Assembly (NCBI RefSeq): GCF_036636695.1
Contig: NZ_JAVWNW010000001.1
Source of the DNA: Anaerorhabdus sp036636695
GTDB taxonomy: Bacteria; Bacillota_I; Bacilli_A; Erysipelotrichales; Erysipelotrichaceae
Reading direction: 5' to 3' (one strand)
DNA length: 64,000 nt
In this document: positions 51,380 through 59,850 of the stretch, one piece after another
How the letters are laid out: the number at the start of each line of letters is the position of its first letter
How positions within the stretch are numbered: position 1 is the first letter of the stretch
Translations under genes and position numbers: made by a program
Notes under the pieces: model-generated
What the model saw: the letters and a program-made list of their open reading frames with translations, nothing else
Databases searched by the model: none
Told to the model about the DNA's origin: nothing

Positions 51380-52207
51380 ATGTCGAATTGTAATCACGAT
51401 TGTGGCTCTTGTAGTCAAAATTGTTCTGATAGAACACAACCAGAAAGTTTTTTGATTCAACCTCATAAAGAGAGTTCCATCAAGAAAATTATTGGTGTAG
51501 TAAGTGGTAAAGGTGGCGTTGGTAAGAGTTTAGTTACTAGTATGCTTGCGACGGCAATGCAACGAAAAGGATATCAAGCAGCTGTACTTGATGCTGATAT
51601 AACAGGTCCAAGTATGACGAAAGTATTTGGTATTACATCCAAAGCTGAAGGAACAAATGATGCGATATATCCAGCAATTACAGATACTGGAATTGAGGTT
51701 ATTTCTGTAAATATGTTATTAGAAACAGATGAGACTCCAGTAATTTGGAGAGGACCTGTAATAGCAGGGATGGTTAAACAATTTTATACAGATGTTGTGT
51801 GGAAGGATGTTGACTTTATGTTTGTGGATATGCCTCCAGGAACTGGGGATGTACCACTAACAATTTTCCAATCACTTCCTTTGGATGGTATAGTAATTGT
51901 AACATCACCACAAGAATTAGTTAGTATGGTCGTGACTAAAGCTATCAACATGGCCAAAATGATGAATGTCAATGTATTAGGGCTAATTGAAAACATGAGT
52001 TATGTTCAATGTGATGAATGTGATCACAAGATGTATGTTTTTGGTGAAAGTCATATCGATGAAATCGCTAAAGAACATGATTTAGAGGTTTTAGCTCAAC
52101 TACCTTTAGACCCAACTATTGCAGCTCTTTGTGATGCTGGTAATATTGAAAGTGTAGACGGTAGAAATTTAGAAAAAGCAATCCAAAAAATTGAAGGACT
52201 TTTATAA
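51380..52207 (+). CDS. Mrp/NBP35-type Fe-S carrier ATPase
   Basis: 275 residues. It is a P-loop NTPase that carries Fe-S clusters to target proteins. Ahead of the ATPase is a Cys-rich segment (CNHDCGSCSQNC, residues 4-15) like the N-terminal cluster site of Nbp35. The deviant Walker A GVVSGKGGVGKSLV is near residues 40-53, LDADITGPSM and FVDMPPGTGD follow, and a C-terminal CDECD with nearby Cys in YVQCDEC is the bridging cluster site. A GTGAGGA site precedes the ATG. A terminator follows. Confidence 0.93.
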   Translation: MSNCNHDCGSCSQNCSDRTQPESFLIQPHKESSIKKIIGVVSGKGGVGKSLVTSMLATAMQRKGYQAAVLDADITGPSMTKVFGITSKAEGTNDAIYPAITDTGIEVISVNMLLETDETPVIWRGPVIAGMVKQFYTDVVWKDVDFMFVDMPPGTGDVPLTIFQSLPLDGIVIVTSPQELVSMVVTKAINMAKMMNVNVLGLIENMSYVQCDECDHKMYVFGESHIDEIAKEHDLEVLAQLPLDPTIAALCDAGNIESVDGRNLEKAIQKIEGLL

Positions 52208-52220
52208 AAAGGTCCTTTTC
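52194..52220 (+). terminator. Terminator after the Mrp gene
   Basis: AAGGAC pairs with GTCCTT, with further A-T pairs inside the loop; a short T-tail follows. Confidence 0.6.
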
Positions 52221-52279
52221 TTGTGTGTAATTCACCCAAAATTCACATAAAGCACTTATAATAAAAATGGTGATGAAAT

Positions 52280-52954
52280 ATGAGTAAAATATTAGTTGTA
52301 GATGATGAAGCGAAAATACGAGAAATGATTCGCAAATATGCCCAATATGAAGGTTATCAAGTAAGTGAAGCGGAAGATGGTCTTGTTGCAGTTGAAAAAT
52401 GCGCCAATGAGAATTTTGATTTAATTGTAATGGATGTCATGATGCCTAATCTTGATGGCTTTTCTGCATGCAAAGAAATCAAAAAGATGAAAGATATACC
52501 AGTTATACTGCTTACTGCTTTAGGTGAAGAATATGATAAAATACATGGCTTTGATTTAGGTATTGATGATTACGTGGTAAAGCCTTTTTCGCCTAAGGAA
52601 TTAATGATGCGAATACAAGCTGTGCTTAAAAGAACGAAATCTAATTTAGATAATGCTGATGTTTTTACGGTGGATGGTTTAACTGTAGACTTTACTGCAC
52701 GGCAAGTGACAATTAATCAAGAAAAAGTTCAACTATCTCCAAAAGAATTTGATTTACTTGAATACTTTATAAGAAATCGTGGCATAGCACTAACCCGTGA
52801 AAAATTACTTCAACATGTATGGGGGTATGATTTCTTTGGTGATGATCGTACATTAGATACACACATTAAATTATTGCGAAGAAACTTGCAAGAATATAGT
52901 AAGTATATTATTACATTAAGAGGGGTAGGTTATCGTTTTGAAAAAGACAACTAG
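52280..52954 (+). CDS. OmpR/PhoB-type response regulator
   Basis: 224 residues. The receiver domain has the acidic pair in LVVDDEAK, phospho-acceptor Asp52 in IVMDVMMP, the switch Thr in LLTALGEEYD and Lys in VVKPFSPKEL. The winged-helix DNA-binding domain (about 128-222) has LSPKEFDLLEYFIRN and RTLDTHIKLLRRNL, with RGVGYRFE at the end. It probably acts with the kinase that overlaps its 3' end by 17 bases. The target genes are unknown. Confidence 0.96.
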   Translation: MSKILVVDDEAKIREMIRKYAQYEGYQVSEAEDGLVAVEKCANENFDLIVMDVMMPNLDGFSACKEIKKMKDIPVILLTALGEEYDKIHGFDLGIDDYVVKPFSPKELMMRIQAVLKRTKSNLDNADVFTVDGLTVDFTARQVTINQEKVQLSPKEFDLLEYFIRNRGIALTREKLLQHVWGYDFFGDDRTLDTHIKLLRRNLQEYSKYIITLRGVGYRFEKDN

Positions 52955-54371
52955 ACTTCAATGGAAAGTATTGAGATATCTCTTTACTTATGTAATTGGA
53001 ATTCTTTTTCTCTTGTGGTTTTTTCAAGTGATTCTTCTTCAACCTTTTTATGAATTTAATAAAATAAATGTTGTAAAAGAAGTAGCAGATAAAATTGAGA
53101 AATACATCGATTCAAATCAATTAGAAGAATACGTGTCATCTTTATCGGATCAAAATGATTTGTGTGTACGTATTATTAGCGAAAATGATATTAGCACCAG
53201 AAATGCAGGATGTAGAATTAGTCAGTTACCTGTGGATAAACTTCTAGAATACGCTAATCTGGCAATTCAAAATAATGGATCTTATCTTTCAAAATCAGAT
53301 TTAGTCGAAATGCAATTTGTTCCAGATACGTTGAATACAGTTACTGCCAAATTCAATGGAGATAAAAATGTTATCTATACAAAAGTAGTAAATTTAGAGA
53401 GTGATTCACCTACGATTATAATGGTAAACACGCGTATATCTCGCGTTAATGCAGCTACTCAAGCATTAAGTTATCAACTACTCTTTATTGGGATTATTGT
53501 AACTTTATCAGCAGCAATTTTGGCATTCTTTATGGCTAAGAAAATTGTAAAACCAATTGCTGAAATTAATGAAGCATCACAAAATTTATCAAAAGGTGAT
53601 TACAAACATATGACATCACAAAAAGATTATTTGGAAGTCCAAGAACTAAATCAAACACTTACTGAAGCAGCCCAACAAGTTCAAAAAGCAGATAAGGCAA
53701 AACGCGATCTAATCGCAAATGTTTCCCATGATTTGAGAACACCACTGACAATGATTACAGGTTATGGTGAAATGATGATGGATTTACCAAATGAAAAGAC
53801 AGATGAAAATATAAAGGTCATCGTAAATGAATCAAAGCGATTATCAATAATCGTAAATGATTTATTGGATTTATCAAAATTAGCTGAGAACAAAATTACA
53901 TTAAATCTTGAAAAATTCGACATAACAGAATGCTGTAGAGAAGTTATTAAAACATATGATCAACATTTAAAACAAGAGCGTATTGTTATAGAATTTGATA
54001 CAACTGAAGATGTGAATATTGTTGGTGATAAACATCGTATTTCACAGGTTCTTCATAATTTAATTAATAATGCAATAAACTACTCTGATGAAAACAAGCG
54101 AATTATAATACATCAAAGAATTGAGGGTGAAAAAGTTAAGATACTTGTGCAAGATTTTGGTTGCGGAATTGCTGAAAGTGATTTACCACTAATTTGGGAT
54201 CGCTATTATAAAGTTGATAAAGAACATATTCGTTCTAATCAAGGCTCTGGAATAGGTCTAGCAATTGTAAGAGAAATTTTAGATTTACACCATTATACAT
54301 ATGGTGTTGAATCAAAAGTAAACGAAGGATCAATTTTCTATTTTGAAACAACAATTGAGAAGGGTGAATAA
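52938..54371 (+). CDS. Membrane sensor histidine kinase
   Basis: 477 residues from TTG 52938, which follows an AGGGGTAGG site inside the regulator gene. Two membrane helices (about 12-33 and 178-198) enclose an extracytoplasmic sensor of about 140 residues. Then come a HAMP segment, the H-box NVSHDLRTPLTMITGYGEMM with His264, and an ATPase domain with NLINNAINYS, the DFGCGI box and GSGIGLAIV. It should phosphorylate the adjacent regulator. The ligand is unknown. A terminator overlaps its end. Confidence 0.95.
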   Translation: MKKTTRLQWKVLRYLFTYVIGILFLLWFFQVILLQPFYEFNKINVVKEVADKIEKYIDSNQLEEYVSSLSDQNDLCVRIISENDISTRNAGCRISQLPVDKLLEYANLAIQNNGSYLSKSDLVEMQFVPDTLNTVTAKFNGDKNVIYTKVVNLESDSPTIIMVNTRISRVNAATQALSYQLLFIGIIVTLSAAILAFFMAKKIVKPIAEINEASQNLSKGDYKHMTSQKDYLEVQELNQTLTEAAQQVQKADKAKRDLIANVSHDLRTPLTMITGYGEMMMDLPNEKTDENIKVIVNESKRLSIIVNDLLDLSKLAENKITLNLEKFDITECCREVIKTYDQHLKQERIVIEFDTTEDVNIVGDKHRISQVLHNLINNAINYSDENKRIIIHQRIEGEKVKILVQDFGCGIAESDLPLIWDRYYKVDKEHIRSNQGSGIGLAIVREILDLHHYTYGVESKVNEGSIFYFETTIEKGE

Positions 54372-54385
54372 CACTCTTCTTTTTT
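54359..54385 (+). terminator. Terminator after the histidine kinase
   Basis: 8-bp stem (GAAGGGTG with CACTCTTC, one G-T pair) and a T7-rich tail. Confidence 0.8.
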
Positions 54386-54430
54386 GTCTAAAGGAGTGAT
54401 AGAATACTATCGATATAAAAGAGGGATAAT

Positions 54431-54946
54431 ATGAAAATAGCAATTGTCGGTTATAGTGGTGCTGGTAAATTAACATTAGCAAAACAGTTAAGTGAATACT
54501 TTAAAATTCCATGTTATCACTTAGATAAAATACAGTTTTCCAAAGATTGGGAGTTACGTGATCGTAAAGAAGCAGATGAGTTAGTTCATGATTTGATGAT
54601 TCAAGACGAATGGATTATTGATGGAAATTACAATGAATTTGATTTTGAACATCGAATGGCTGATGCAAATATTATCATTTTTTTAAATTATCCTAGACGG
54701 ATTTGTTTATATCGTGCACTTAAACGAAATATTCAATATCATAATCGTGTTCGTGATTCAATCGCAGAAGGATGCAATGAAAAATTTGATTTTGAGTTCT
54801 TTTGGTGGATTATGGTTGAAGGAAGAAGTAGTGAATTTAAAAATAGATTGAAAAATCTTAATGAAAAGTATCCTAAGAAGTATCATGAGATAAAAAATAA
54901 TAAACAGCTTACAAAATTTATAAAACAATTAGAAAGTAAAGCATGA
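54431..54946 (+). CDS. FlaR-like P-loop kinase (topology modulation protein family)
   Basis: 171 residues. The protein resembles the small adenylate-kinase-like FlaR group, with an N-terminal P-loop VGYSGAGKLT, CYHLDKIQFSKDWELRDR, and IIDGNYNEFDFEHRMADANIIIFLNYPR near residue 62. The P-loop has Leu directly after the Lys instead of the Ser or Thr that usually holds magnesium, with Thr next. Whether it still binds nucleotide is open. The FlaR name comes from old work on DNA topology and gives no firm function. A terminator overlaps the stop. Confidence 0.85.
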   Translation: MKIAIVGYSGAGKLTLAKQLSEYFKIPCYHLDKIQFSKDWELRDRKEADELVHDLMIQDEWIIDGNYNEFDFEHRMADANIIIFLNYPRRICLYRALKRNIQYHNRVRDSIAEGCNEKFDFEFFWWIMVEGRSSEFKNRLKNLNEKYPKKYHEIKNNKQLTKFIKQLESKA

Positions 54947-54966
54947 AGTAAAATTCATGCTTTTTT
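54938..54966 (+). terminator. Terminator after the FlaR-like gene
   Basis: 10-bp stem (AAAGCATGAA with TTCATGCTTT) and a T-run. Confidence 0.85.
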
Positions 54967-54972
54967 CATGCT

Positions 54973-54992
54973 ATTTAGAAAAATATCTAAAT
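54973..54992. promoter_or_regulatory. Palindromic site O1 upstream of the sdpR-like gene
   Basis: ATTTAGA-N6-TCTAAAT, perfect 7-bp arms. It lies upstream of the -35 box. An extra single half-site ATTTAGA is at 55003-55009. Confidence 0.7.
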
Positions 54993-54997
54993 AGGTA

Positions 54998-55026
54998 TTG
55001 AAATTTAGAACAAAGTGAATTACTAT
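54998..55026 (+). promoter_or_regulatory. Predicted promoter of the sdpR-sdpI-ABC operon
   Basis: -35 TTGAAA (54998-55003), 17-base spacer, -10 TACTAT (55021-55026), lying between the two palindromes. Confidence 0.6.
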
Positions 55027-55028
55027 GT

Positions 55029-55048
55029 ATTTAGAAAGTTATCTAAAT
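55029..55048. promoter_or_regulatory. Palindromic site O2 at the start of the sdpR-like transcript
   Basis: ATTTAGA-N6-TCTAAAT, the same arms as O1 and followed by the same AGGT. It covers the predicted +1. Confidence 0.7.
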
Positions 55049-55066
55049 AGGTGGTGATGAAACTGA

Positions 55067-55339
55067 ATGGGAATCAATGACACATTAAAAGCTATCTCTG
55101 ACCCAATACGTAGAAATATATTAGAACTTTTAAAGAACGGAAAAATGTCTGCAGGAGAAATTGCAGAAAAGTTTGATTTGACCAATGCTACTGTTTCATA
55201 CCATTTATCGCAGTTAAAAAAAGCGGGACTTGTTAATGAAGAAAAACAGAAAAATTTTATTTATTATGAAATAAACCTATCGGTATTCGAAGACATACTG
55301 ATGTGGATCCAGCAACTAGGAGGATATAAGGATGAGTAA
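55067..55339 (+). CDS. ArsR-family repressor, SdpR-like
   Basis: 90 residues. It is a small winged-helix regulator with LKAISDPIRRNILELLKNGKMSAGEIAEKF and the recognition helix in NATVSYHLSQLKKAGLV, as in SdpR-type autorepressors. No Cys metal site of the ArsR kind is seen. In Bacillus SdpR represses sdpRI until SdpI holds it at the membrane. Here the next gene is SdpI-like and overlaps by 8 bases, and two palindromes frame the promoter, so autoregulation is likely. The ribosome site GGTGGTGATG is six bases ahead of the ATG. Confidence 0.9.
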   Translation: MGINDTLKAISDPIRRNILELLKNGKMSAGEIAEKFDLTNATVSYHLSQLKKAGLVNEEKQKNFIYYEINLSVFEDILMWIQQLGGYKDE

Positions 55340-56000
55340 TGTGAAATGGAAAACACTCATTATTACAAGTTTATTGTGTTTGGCACCAATTTTGGTAGGA
55401 ATTTATTACTATAACGATTTACCAAATATGGTTGCGATACATTTTAACTTTAAAGGGCAACCAGATAGTTATATCCCTAAAAATATATTTATCTTCTTGT
55501 TGCCTGTGTTGATTGCATTTATGCAAGCTCTTGTCTGTTATCAAAATGATGTTGTTAATAAAGGTTTGAAAACACCACGTGTTGAATACATTTTTAAATC
55601 AATACTTCCGATTACATGCGTTATTGTTTATTTATTAAGCGTAGGAATATCAATGGGAGCAAAATTAGATTTAAGAAGAATTATGTTAGCGTTCTTAGGA
55701 ATTCTATTTATCTTAATAGGAAACTACATGCCTAAAACAAGTGGAAATTATCGTACGAAAGTCATGTTGAATGGAAATTTAATAGGTTTAGGGTATTTTA
55801 AAAAATATTATAATATGGATCCGGATGAAAGAAAGAAACATTATACAGTATTTGGATACTTATTATTTGTAATTGGAATCATATACCTAATCACTATTTT
55901 CTTAAATGAATGGGTTTCGATGTTTGTTGTTGCTGGTACTATCTTATTAATGGTAATTTATAGTATTTGGATTTTTGTGAAAGTATCAAGAAATTCTTAG
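55332..56000 (+). CDS. SdpI-family membrane protein
   Basis: 222 residues with about six membrane helices. It has the DUF1648-type start (YYYNDLPNMVAIHFNFKGQPDSY), PLIAFMQALVCY-like second helix, and the SdpI-domain motif FILIGNYMPKTSGNY near residue 132 followed by LNGNLIGLG. SdpI gives immunity to the SDP toxin in Bacillus and takes part in signalling through SdpR. No sdpABC toxin genes are here, so its job may be defence against foreign peptides. A strong GGAGGAT site lies in the end of the repressor gene. Confidence 0.9.
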   Translation: MSNVKWKTLIITSLLCLAPILVGIYYYNDLPNMVAIHFNFKGQPDSYIPKNIFIFLLPVLIAFMQALVCYQNDVVNKGLKTPRVEYIFKSILPITCVIVYLLSVGISMGAKLDLRRIMLAFLGILFILIGNYMPKTSGNYRTKVMLNGNLIGLGYFKKYYNMDPDERKKHYTVFGYLLFVIGIIYLITIFLNEWVSMFVVAGTILLMVIYSIWIFVKVSRNS

Positions 56001-56017
56001 AAAGAAGAGGATAAAAA

Positions 56018-56722
56018 ATGTTAGTAGTTAAGGATTTTCATAAATCATATGGAAATAAAGAAATTGTTAAAGGAATTTCATTTGAAGTAAATGATGGAGA
56101 GATATTTGGATTTATTGGGCACAATGGTGCTGGTAAAACAACAACAATTAAGAGTATTGTAGGTATTCTTGATTTTGAAAGTGGTGAAATTTTAATTGAT
56201 GGAAAAAGTATCAAGAAAAATCCAATTGATTGTAAAAAGATACTAGCATATATACCTGATAACCCAGATCTTTATGAACATTTGACAGGTATTAAATACT
56301 TGAATTTTATTTGTGATTTATATGATGTACCCAGCGATGTACGTTTGACAAGAATTAAAGAATTATCAAGTGAATTAGAATTGGAACAAAATTTAGGAGA
56401 TAGTATTAGTTCTTATTCACATGGGATGAAACAAAAGCTTGCGCTTATTAGTGCCTTTGTACATAATCCTAAATTGCTTGTATTGGATGAACCATTCGTT
56501 GGGTTAGATCCTAAAGCAGCATTCACACTGAAAAAAAGAATGAGAAAGATGTGTGATGAAGGATGTTCAATTTTCTTCTCTTCACACGTTTTAGAAGTAG
56601 TTGAAAAACTATGTGATAAAGTTGCGATATTAAAAGATGGAGTAATCATGTTACAAGGAGATACAGAAGAAATTATCAGTAAGAATTCATTAGAAGAAAT
56701 ATTCTTGGGAATAGAAAAATGA
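56018..56722 (+). CDS. ABC transporter ATP-binding protein
   Basis: 234 residues. Walker A is GHNGAGKTTT near residue 35, the signature is SYSHGMKQKLAL near residue 133, Walker B is LLVLDEPFVGLD near residue 153, and the switch His is in FFSSHVLEVVEK. The type fits drug, peptide or ABC-2 exporters. It sits 17 bases after the SdpI-like gene and overlaps the permease gene by 4 bases, so the operon pairs immunity-like and export functions. Confidence 0.95.
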   Translation: MLVVKDFHKSYGNKEIVKGISFEVNDGEIFGFIGHNGAGKTTTIKSIVGILDFESGEILIDGKSIKKNPIDCKKILAYIPDNPDLYEHLTGIKYLNFICDLYDVPSDVRLTRIKELSSELELEQNLGDSISSYSHGMKQKLALISAFVHNPKLLVLDEPFVGLDPKAAFTLKKRMRKMCDEGCSIFFSSHVLEVVEKLCDKVAILKDGVIMLQGDTEEIISKNSLEEIFLGIEK

Positions 56723-58317
56723 AAAAGTTTCTAGAACTAGCAAAAATCCAAATCTCAGAATTTATGAATTCTTCGATGCGGACAGGAAGTAAAAAAATAC
56801 AAGGTAAAATTCTTCTCCTCGTGATTTTTTCATCGATATTGGTTGCCTCTGGTATCTATGCTTCTGGTATATATTTGGGATTACCAGAAGGATATAAAGA
56901 CTTAACGTTATATCTAATGAGTGCTGCATCAATTCTTGTAATCTTTGTGATTTCAATTTCTACTGCTCAAGGGCAATTATTTCAGTTCAAAGATTTTGAT
57001 CGACTTATGAGTTGGCCAATATCAAGAACACAAGTATTCTTAGCAAAAATCACTTCGTTTGTTTCTTTGAATATGCTGTATCAAACAGTGTTTATTATTC
57101 CAGCATTAATTGTTTATGGATTTAATGAACACATGGGAATTTTGTTTTATGTATTTGGTATTGTGGGATCTTTCTTCCTATCATTCATTCCGTTATCTTT
57201 CGCAAGTTTGATAGCACTTGGAATTCGTCGTGTTGCGGGTAATGGAAGATTCAAAACATTGTTTGTGAACTTGGGAACTTTTGTGTTGATGGCTGGAATT
57301 CTATTTCTAAGCTTTTCAGTTCCAAGTTTAGAAGAAACAACGATACCAATTGAATTTTTTAATGAAATATATAAATTTTTAGAATTATACTTATTTCCAG
57401 TCTTTTGGTATGTTAAAGGTACCGTCGATGGTAATCTAGTTTATTTACTTGGATCAATATTGGTATGTACAGCGATACTTGTATTATTTATCTTTTTCTT
57501 CAGTAAAACATTTATATCAATCAATAGTCGTGTGCAAGAAGGGTATAAAGTTAAAAACTTTAAACTTGGACGAACAAATTCAAACAGTGCATTATCAGCT
57601 TTATTTAAAAAAGAGTTGATGAAAGTATTTGCGAACTCAATGTATTTCTTTAATCTTGCAGTAGGACAAGTGATGTTGATTGCAGGTGGGGTGGTTCTTG
57701 TTATTAACAAGAGTCAGGTAGATACAATGCTTGCACAATTTGGAATAACTGGACTAGAATTGAAATCGACATTCTTCGGTCTAATTTGTTCAGCAATTTG
57801 TTTGTTTGCGTTAATGACACCGACTTCAAGTGTGAGTATCTCTCTAGAAGGTAAACAATGGTGGATTACAAAAACAATTCCTGTGAAGACTGAAATTATC
57901 TTTATATCAAAAGCATTGGTAAATGCAGTTATTATTTGGATACCTTCAGCAATCGGATTTATTCTTGTTTCTATTGGTTTCAGTTTTTCGATTATAGAAA
58001 TTTTATTAGGGCTCTTATTGATTTTCTTTATGGGAATATTTGTAGGATTCCTAGGATTATCAATTAATATGAATTTTCCTAAATTAGAATTCGATCGTGA
58101 AATACTCGTTATCAAACAAAGTATGAGTTCATTTATATCAATTATGGGTGGAATAGTTTTAGGTGCTTTAATTATTTTCCTATATATCAATTTAACAGAA
58201 TTCATGTCATCTTCATTAATTATTACTATTTTTACACTCGGAATTATTTTGTTAGATATTGGACTTTGGCTCTATTTGAAATCAGTGGGTATTCGTAAAT
58301 TCAAAGAATTATATTAA
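56719..58317 (+). CDS. ABC transporter permease
   Basis: 532 residues with about twelve membrane segments. A soluble loop near residues 275-295 contains a FKKELMKVFANS motif typical of ABC-2-type exporters with a large permease. The region near residue 375 with ISLEGKQWWITKTIPVKTEIIFISKAL is a recognisable pattern in these permeases. The substrate is not known. It overlaps the ATPase gene by 4 bases, and the operon terminator begins at its stop. Confidence 0.88.
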   Translation: MKKFLELAKIQISEFMNSSMRTGSKKIQGKILLLVIFSSILVASGIYASGIYLGLPEGYKDLTLYLMSAASILVIFVISISTAQGQLFQFKDFDRLMSWPISRTQVFLAKITSFVSLNMLYQTVFIIPALIVYGFNEHMGILFYVFGIVGSFFLSFIPLSFASLIALGIRRVAGNGRFKTLFVNLGTFVLMAGILFLSFSVPSLEETTIPIEFFNEIYKFLELYLFPVFWYVKGTVDGNLVYLLGSILVCTAILVLFIFFFSKTFISINSRVQEGYKVKNFKLGRTNSNSALSALFKKELMKVFANSMYFFNLAVGQVMLIAGGVVLVINKSQVDTMLAQFGITGLELKSTFFGLICSAICLFALMTPTSSVSISLEGKQWWITKTIPVKTEIIFISKALVNAVIIWIPSAIGFILVSIGFSFSIIEILLGLLLIFFMGIFVGFLGLSINMNFPKLEFDREILVIKQSMSSFISIMGGIVLGALIIFLYINLTEFMSSSLIITIFTLGIILLDIGLWLYLKSVGIRKFKELY

Positions 58318-58341
58318 GATGATGGAAACATCATCTTTTTG
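58316..58341 (+). terminator. Terminator of the sdpR-ABC operon
   Basis: 9-bp stem (AAGATGATG with CATCATCTT), GAAA loop, T5 tail. Confidence 0.85.
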
Positions 58342-58356
58342 TTTTGAGTAAATAAC

Positions 58357-58385
58357 TTGTATTCGTAAATGATTTTGTGAATAAT
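58357..58385 (+). promoter_or_regulatory. Predicted promoter of the ZIP gene with an internal inverted repeat
   Basis: -35 TTGTAT (58357-58362), 17-base spacer, -10 AATAAT (58380-58385). The spacer holds an imperfect inverted repeat (58362-58381, 6 of 8 arm positions match), a possible metal-regulator site. Confidence 0.45.
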
Positions 58386-58404
58386 AATAGGGGAGGGTTT
58401 TAGA

Positions 58405-59223
58405 ATGTTAGAACAACTTATAGCTTGGGGGCCAATTGCATTAGCTTTAGCAGCGTCATTATTTACTTGGGGAATGACAGCGTTAGGTGCAGGGATGGTT
58501 TTCTTTTTCAAAGATATTAATCAACGGGTATTAAATGGAATGTTGGGTTTTGCATCAGGAGTTATGATAGCAGCGAGTTTCTTTTCGTTGATAGCACCAG
58601 CAATTGATTTATCTGCAGAATTAAATATGATTCCATGGGCAGTCGTTTCAATTGGATTTGGTGCAGGAGCTGTTTTTCTTTGGATTTCAGATCATCTGAT
58701 TCCTCATATTCATTTTCAAGATAAAACAAATCATGTTGAAGGAATTCCTTCAAAATTAAAAAGAAGTATTTTATTAGTATTCTCAATTACGTTACATAAT
58801 ATACCAGAGGGCTTAGCTGTCGGGGTGGCTTTTGGATTACTTGCGCAAAGTGCAACACTTCCAGAACTTATGGCAGCTCTAACAGTTGCGATTGGTATAG
58901 GTATTCAAAATTTTCCAGAAGGAGCAGCAGTTTCGATTCCTTTGAGAAAAGAAGGTCTAAGCCGATTTAAGGCATTTATGTATGGACAAGCAAGTGGACT
59001 TGTGGAACCAATATCTGCAGTTTTAGGAGCGATATTAGTAACAGTTGTCCGTCCAATTCTTCCATATGCTTTGGCTTTTGCAGCGGGTGCAATGATTTAT
59101 GTCGTTGTAGAAGAATTAATCCCAGAAAGCCAATCTGGTGGTCATGAGGCTACACATTTCTCGACAATGGGTTGTATAGCTGGATTCATTATTATGATGA
59201 TTCTAGATGTAGCTTTAGGATAA
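58405..59223 (+). CDS. ZIP-family divalent metal transporter
   Basis: 272 residues with eight membrane helices. The family signature is present: HNIPEGLAVGVAFGL near residue 130 and IGIQNFPEGAAVSIPL near residue 168 supply the metal-binding His, Asn and Glu residues in the fourth and fifth core helices. A His-containing stretch (HLIPHIHFQDKTNHVEG) sits in the cytoplasmic loop. It probably imports zinc, iron or manganese. The GGGGAGGG site is strong. No metal regulator gene is next to it. Confidence 0.92.
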   Translation: MLEQLIAWGPIALALAASLFTWGMTALGAGMVFFFKDINQRVLNGMLGFASGVMIAASFFSLIAPAIDLSAELNMIPWAVVSIGFGAGAVFLWISDHLIPHIHFQDKTNHVEGIPSKLKRSILLVFSITLHNIPEGLAVGVAFGLLAQSATLPELMAALTVAIGIGIQNFPEGAAVSIPLRKEGLSRFKAFMYGQASGLVEPISAVLGAILVTVVRPILPYALAFAAGAMIYVVVEELIPESQSGGHEATHFSTMGCIAGFIIMMILDVALG

Positions 59224-59278
59224 ATTTTTCTCAATTTTATCAAAAATAGGTTATACTATAAGTAAAGGAGAATTGATT

Positions 59279-59815
59279 ATGAAAGACTTAAAAGGAACAA
59301 AAACTGAAAAAAACTTAATGGATGCTTTCTCTGGTGAAAGCCAAGCTCGTAATAAGTATACTTATTACGCTGGAAAAGCTAAAAAAGAAGGATATGAACA
59401 AATATCTGCGTTATTTTTACAAACAGCTGATAATGAAAAAGAACATGCTAAATTGTGGTTTAAATTGTTTCATGGTATAGGTAACACAATGGAAAACTTA
59501 AACGACGCTGCAGCAGGTGAAAATTATGAATGGACTGATATGTACGCTCGTATGGCTGATGAAGCTGATGAAGAAGGCTTCCCAGAAATTGCTGAAACTA
59601 TGCGTGGTGTAGCAGCAATTGAAAAAACACATGAAGAACGTTATAGAAAATTATTAGCAAATATTGAAAATGGTGAAGTATTTGTAAAGAAAGAAGAAAC
59701 AGTTTGGGAATGCCGTAACTGTGGACATCTATACATCGGTACAAATGCTCCAGAAGTTTGCCCTGTATGTTTACATGCAAAAGCTTACTTCATGGTTCAT
59801 CCTACAAATTATTAA
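59279..59815 (+). CDS. Rubrerythrin
   Basis: 178 residues from ATG 59279, eight bases after an AAGGAG site; a TTG at 59273 is too near the site. The N-terminal di-iron domain has AFSGESQARNKYTYYAGKAK, DNEKEHAKLWF and MRGVAAIEKTHEERY with the Glu and His ligands. The C-terminal rubredoxin domain has CRNCGHLYIG and CPVC. It reduces hydrogen peroxide in anaerobes. This supports an anaerobic or oxygen-shy lifestyle, in line with the Fe-S type PurF. A bidirectional terminator follows. Confidence 0.96.
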   Translation: MKDLKGTKTEKNLMDAFSGESQARNKYTYYAGKAKKEGYEQISALFLQTADNEKEHAKLWFKLFHGIGNTMENLNDAAAGENYEWTDMYARMADEADEEGFPEIAETMRGVAAIEKTHEERYRKLLANIENGEVFVKKEETVWECRNCGHLYIGTNAPEVCPVCLHAKAYFMVHPTNY

Positions 59816-59820
59816 TAATA

Positions 59821-59850
59821 AAAAAGTGGATTTATACAATCCACTTTTTT
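59821..59850. terminator. Bidirectional terminator between rubrerythrin and the DEAD-box gene
   Basis: 11-bp stem (AAAAGTGGATT with AATCCACTTTT) with A/T flanks in both directions. Confidence 0.85.

Noticed and set aside
57714..58205. 163-codon minus-strand ORF inside the ABC permease gene
   Set aside because: Ile/Asn/Lys-rich shadow frame opposite a conserved membrane protein.
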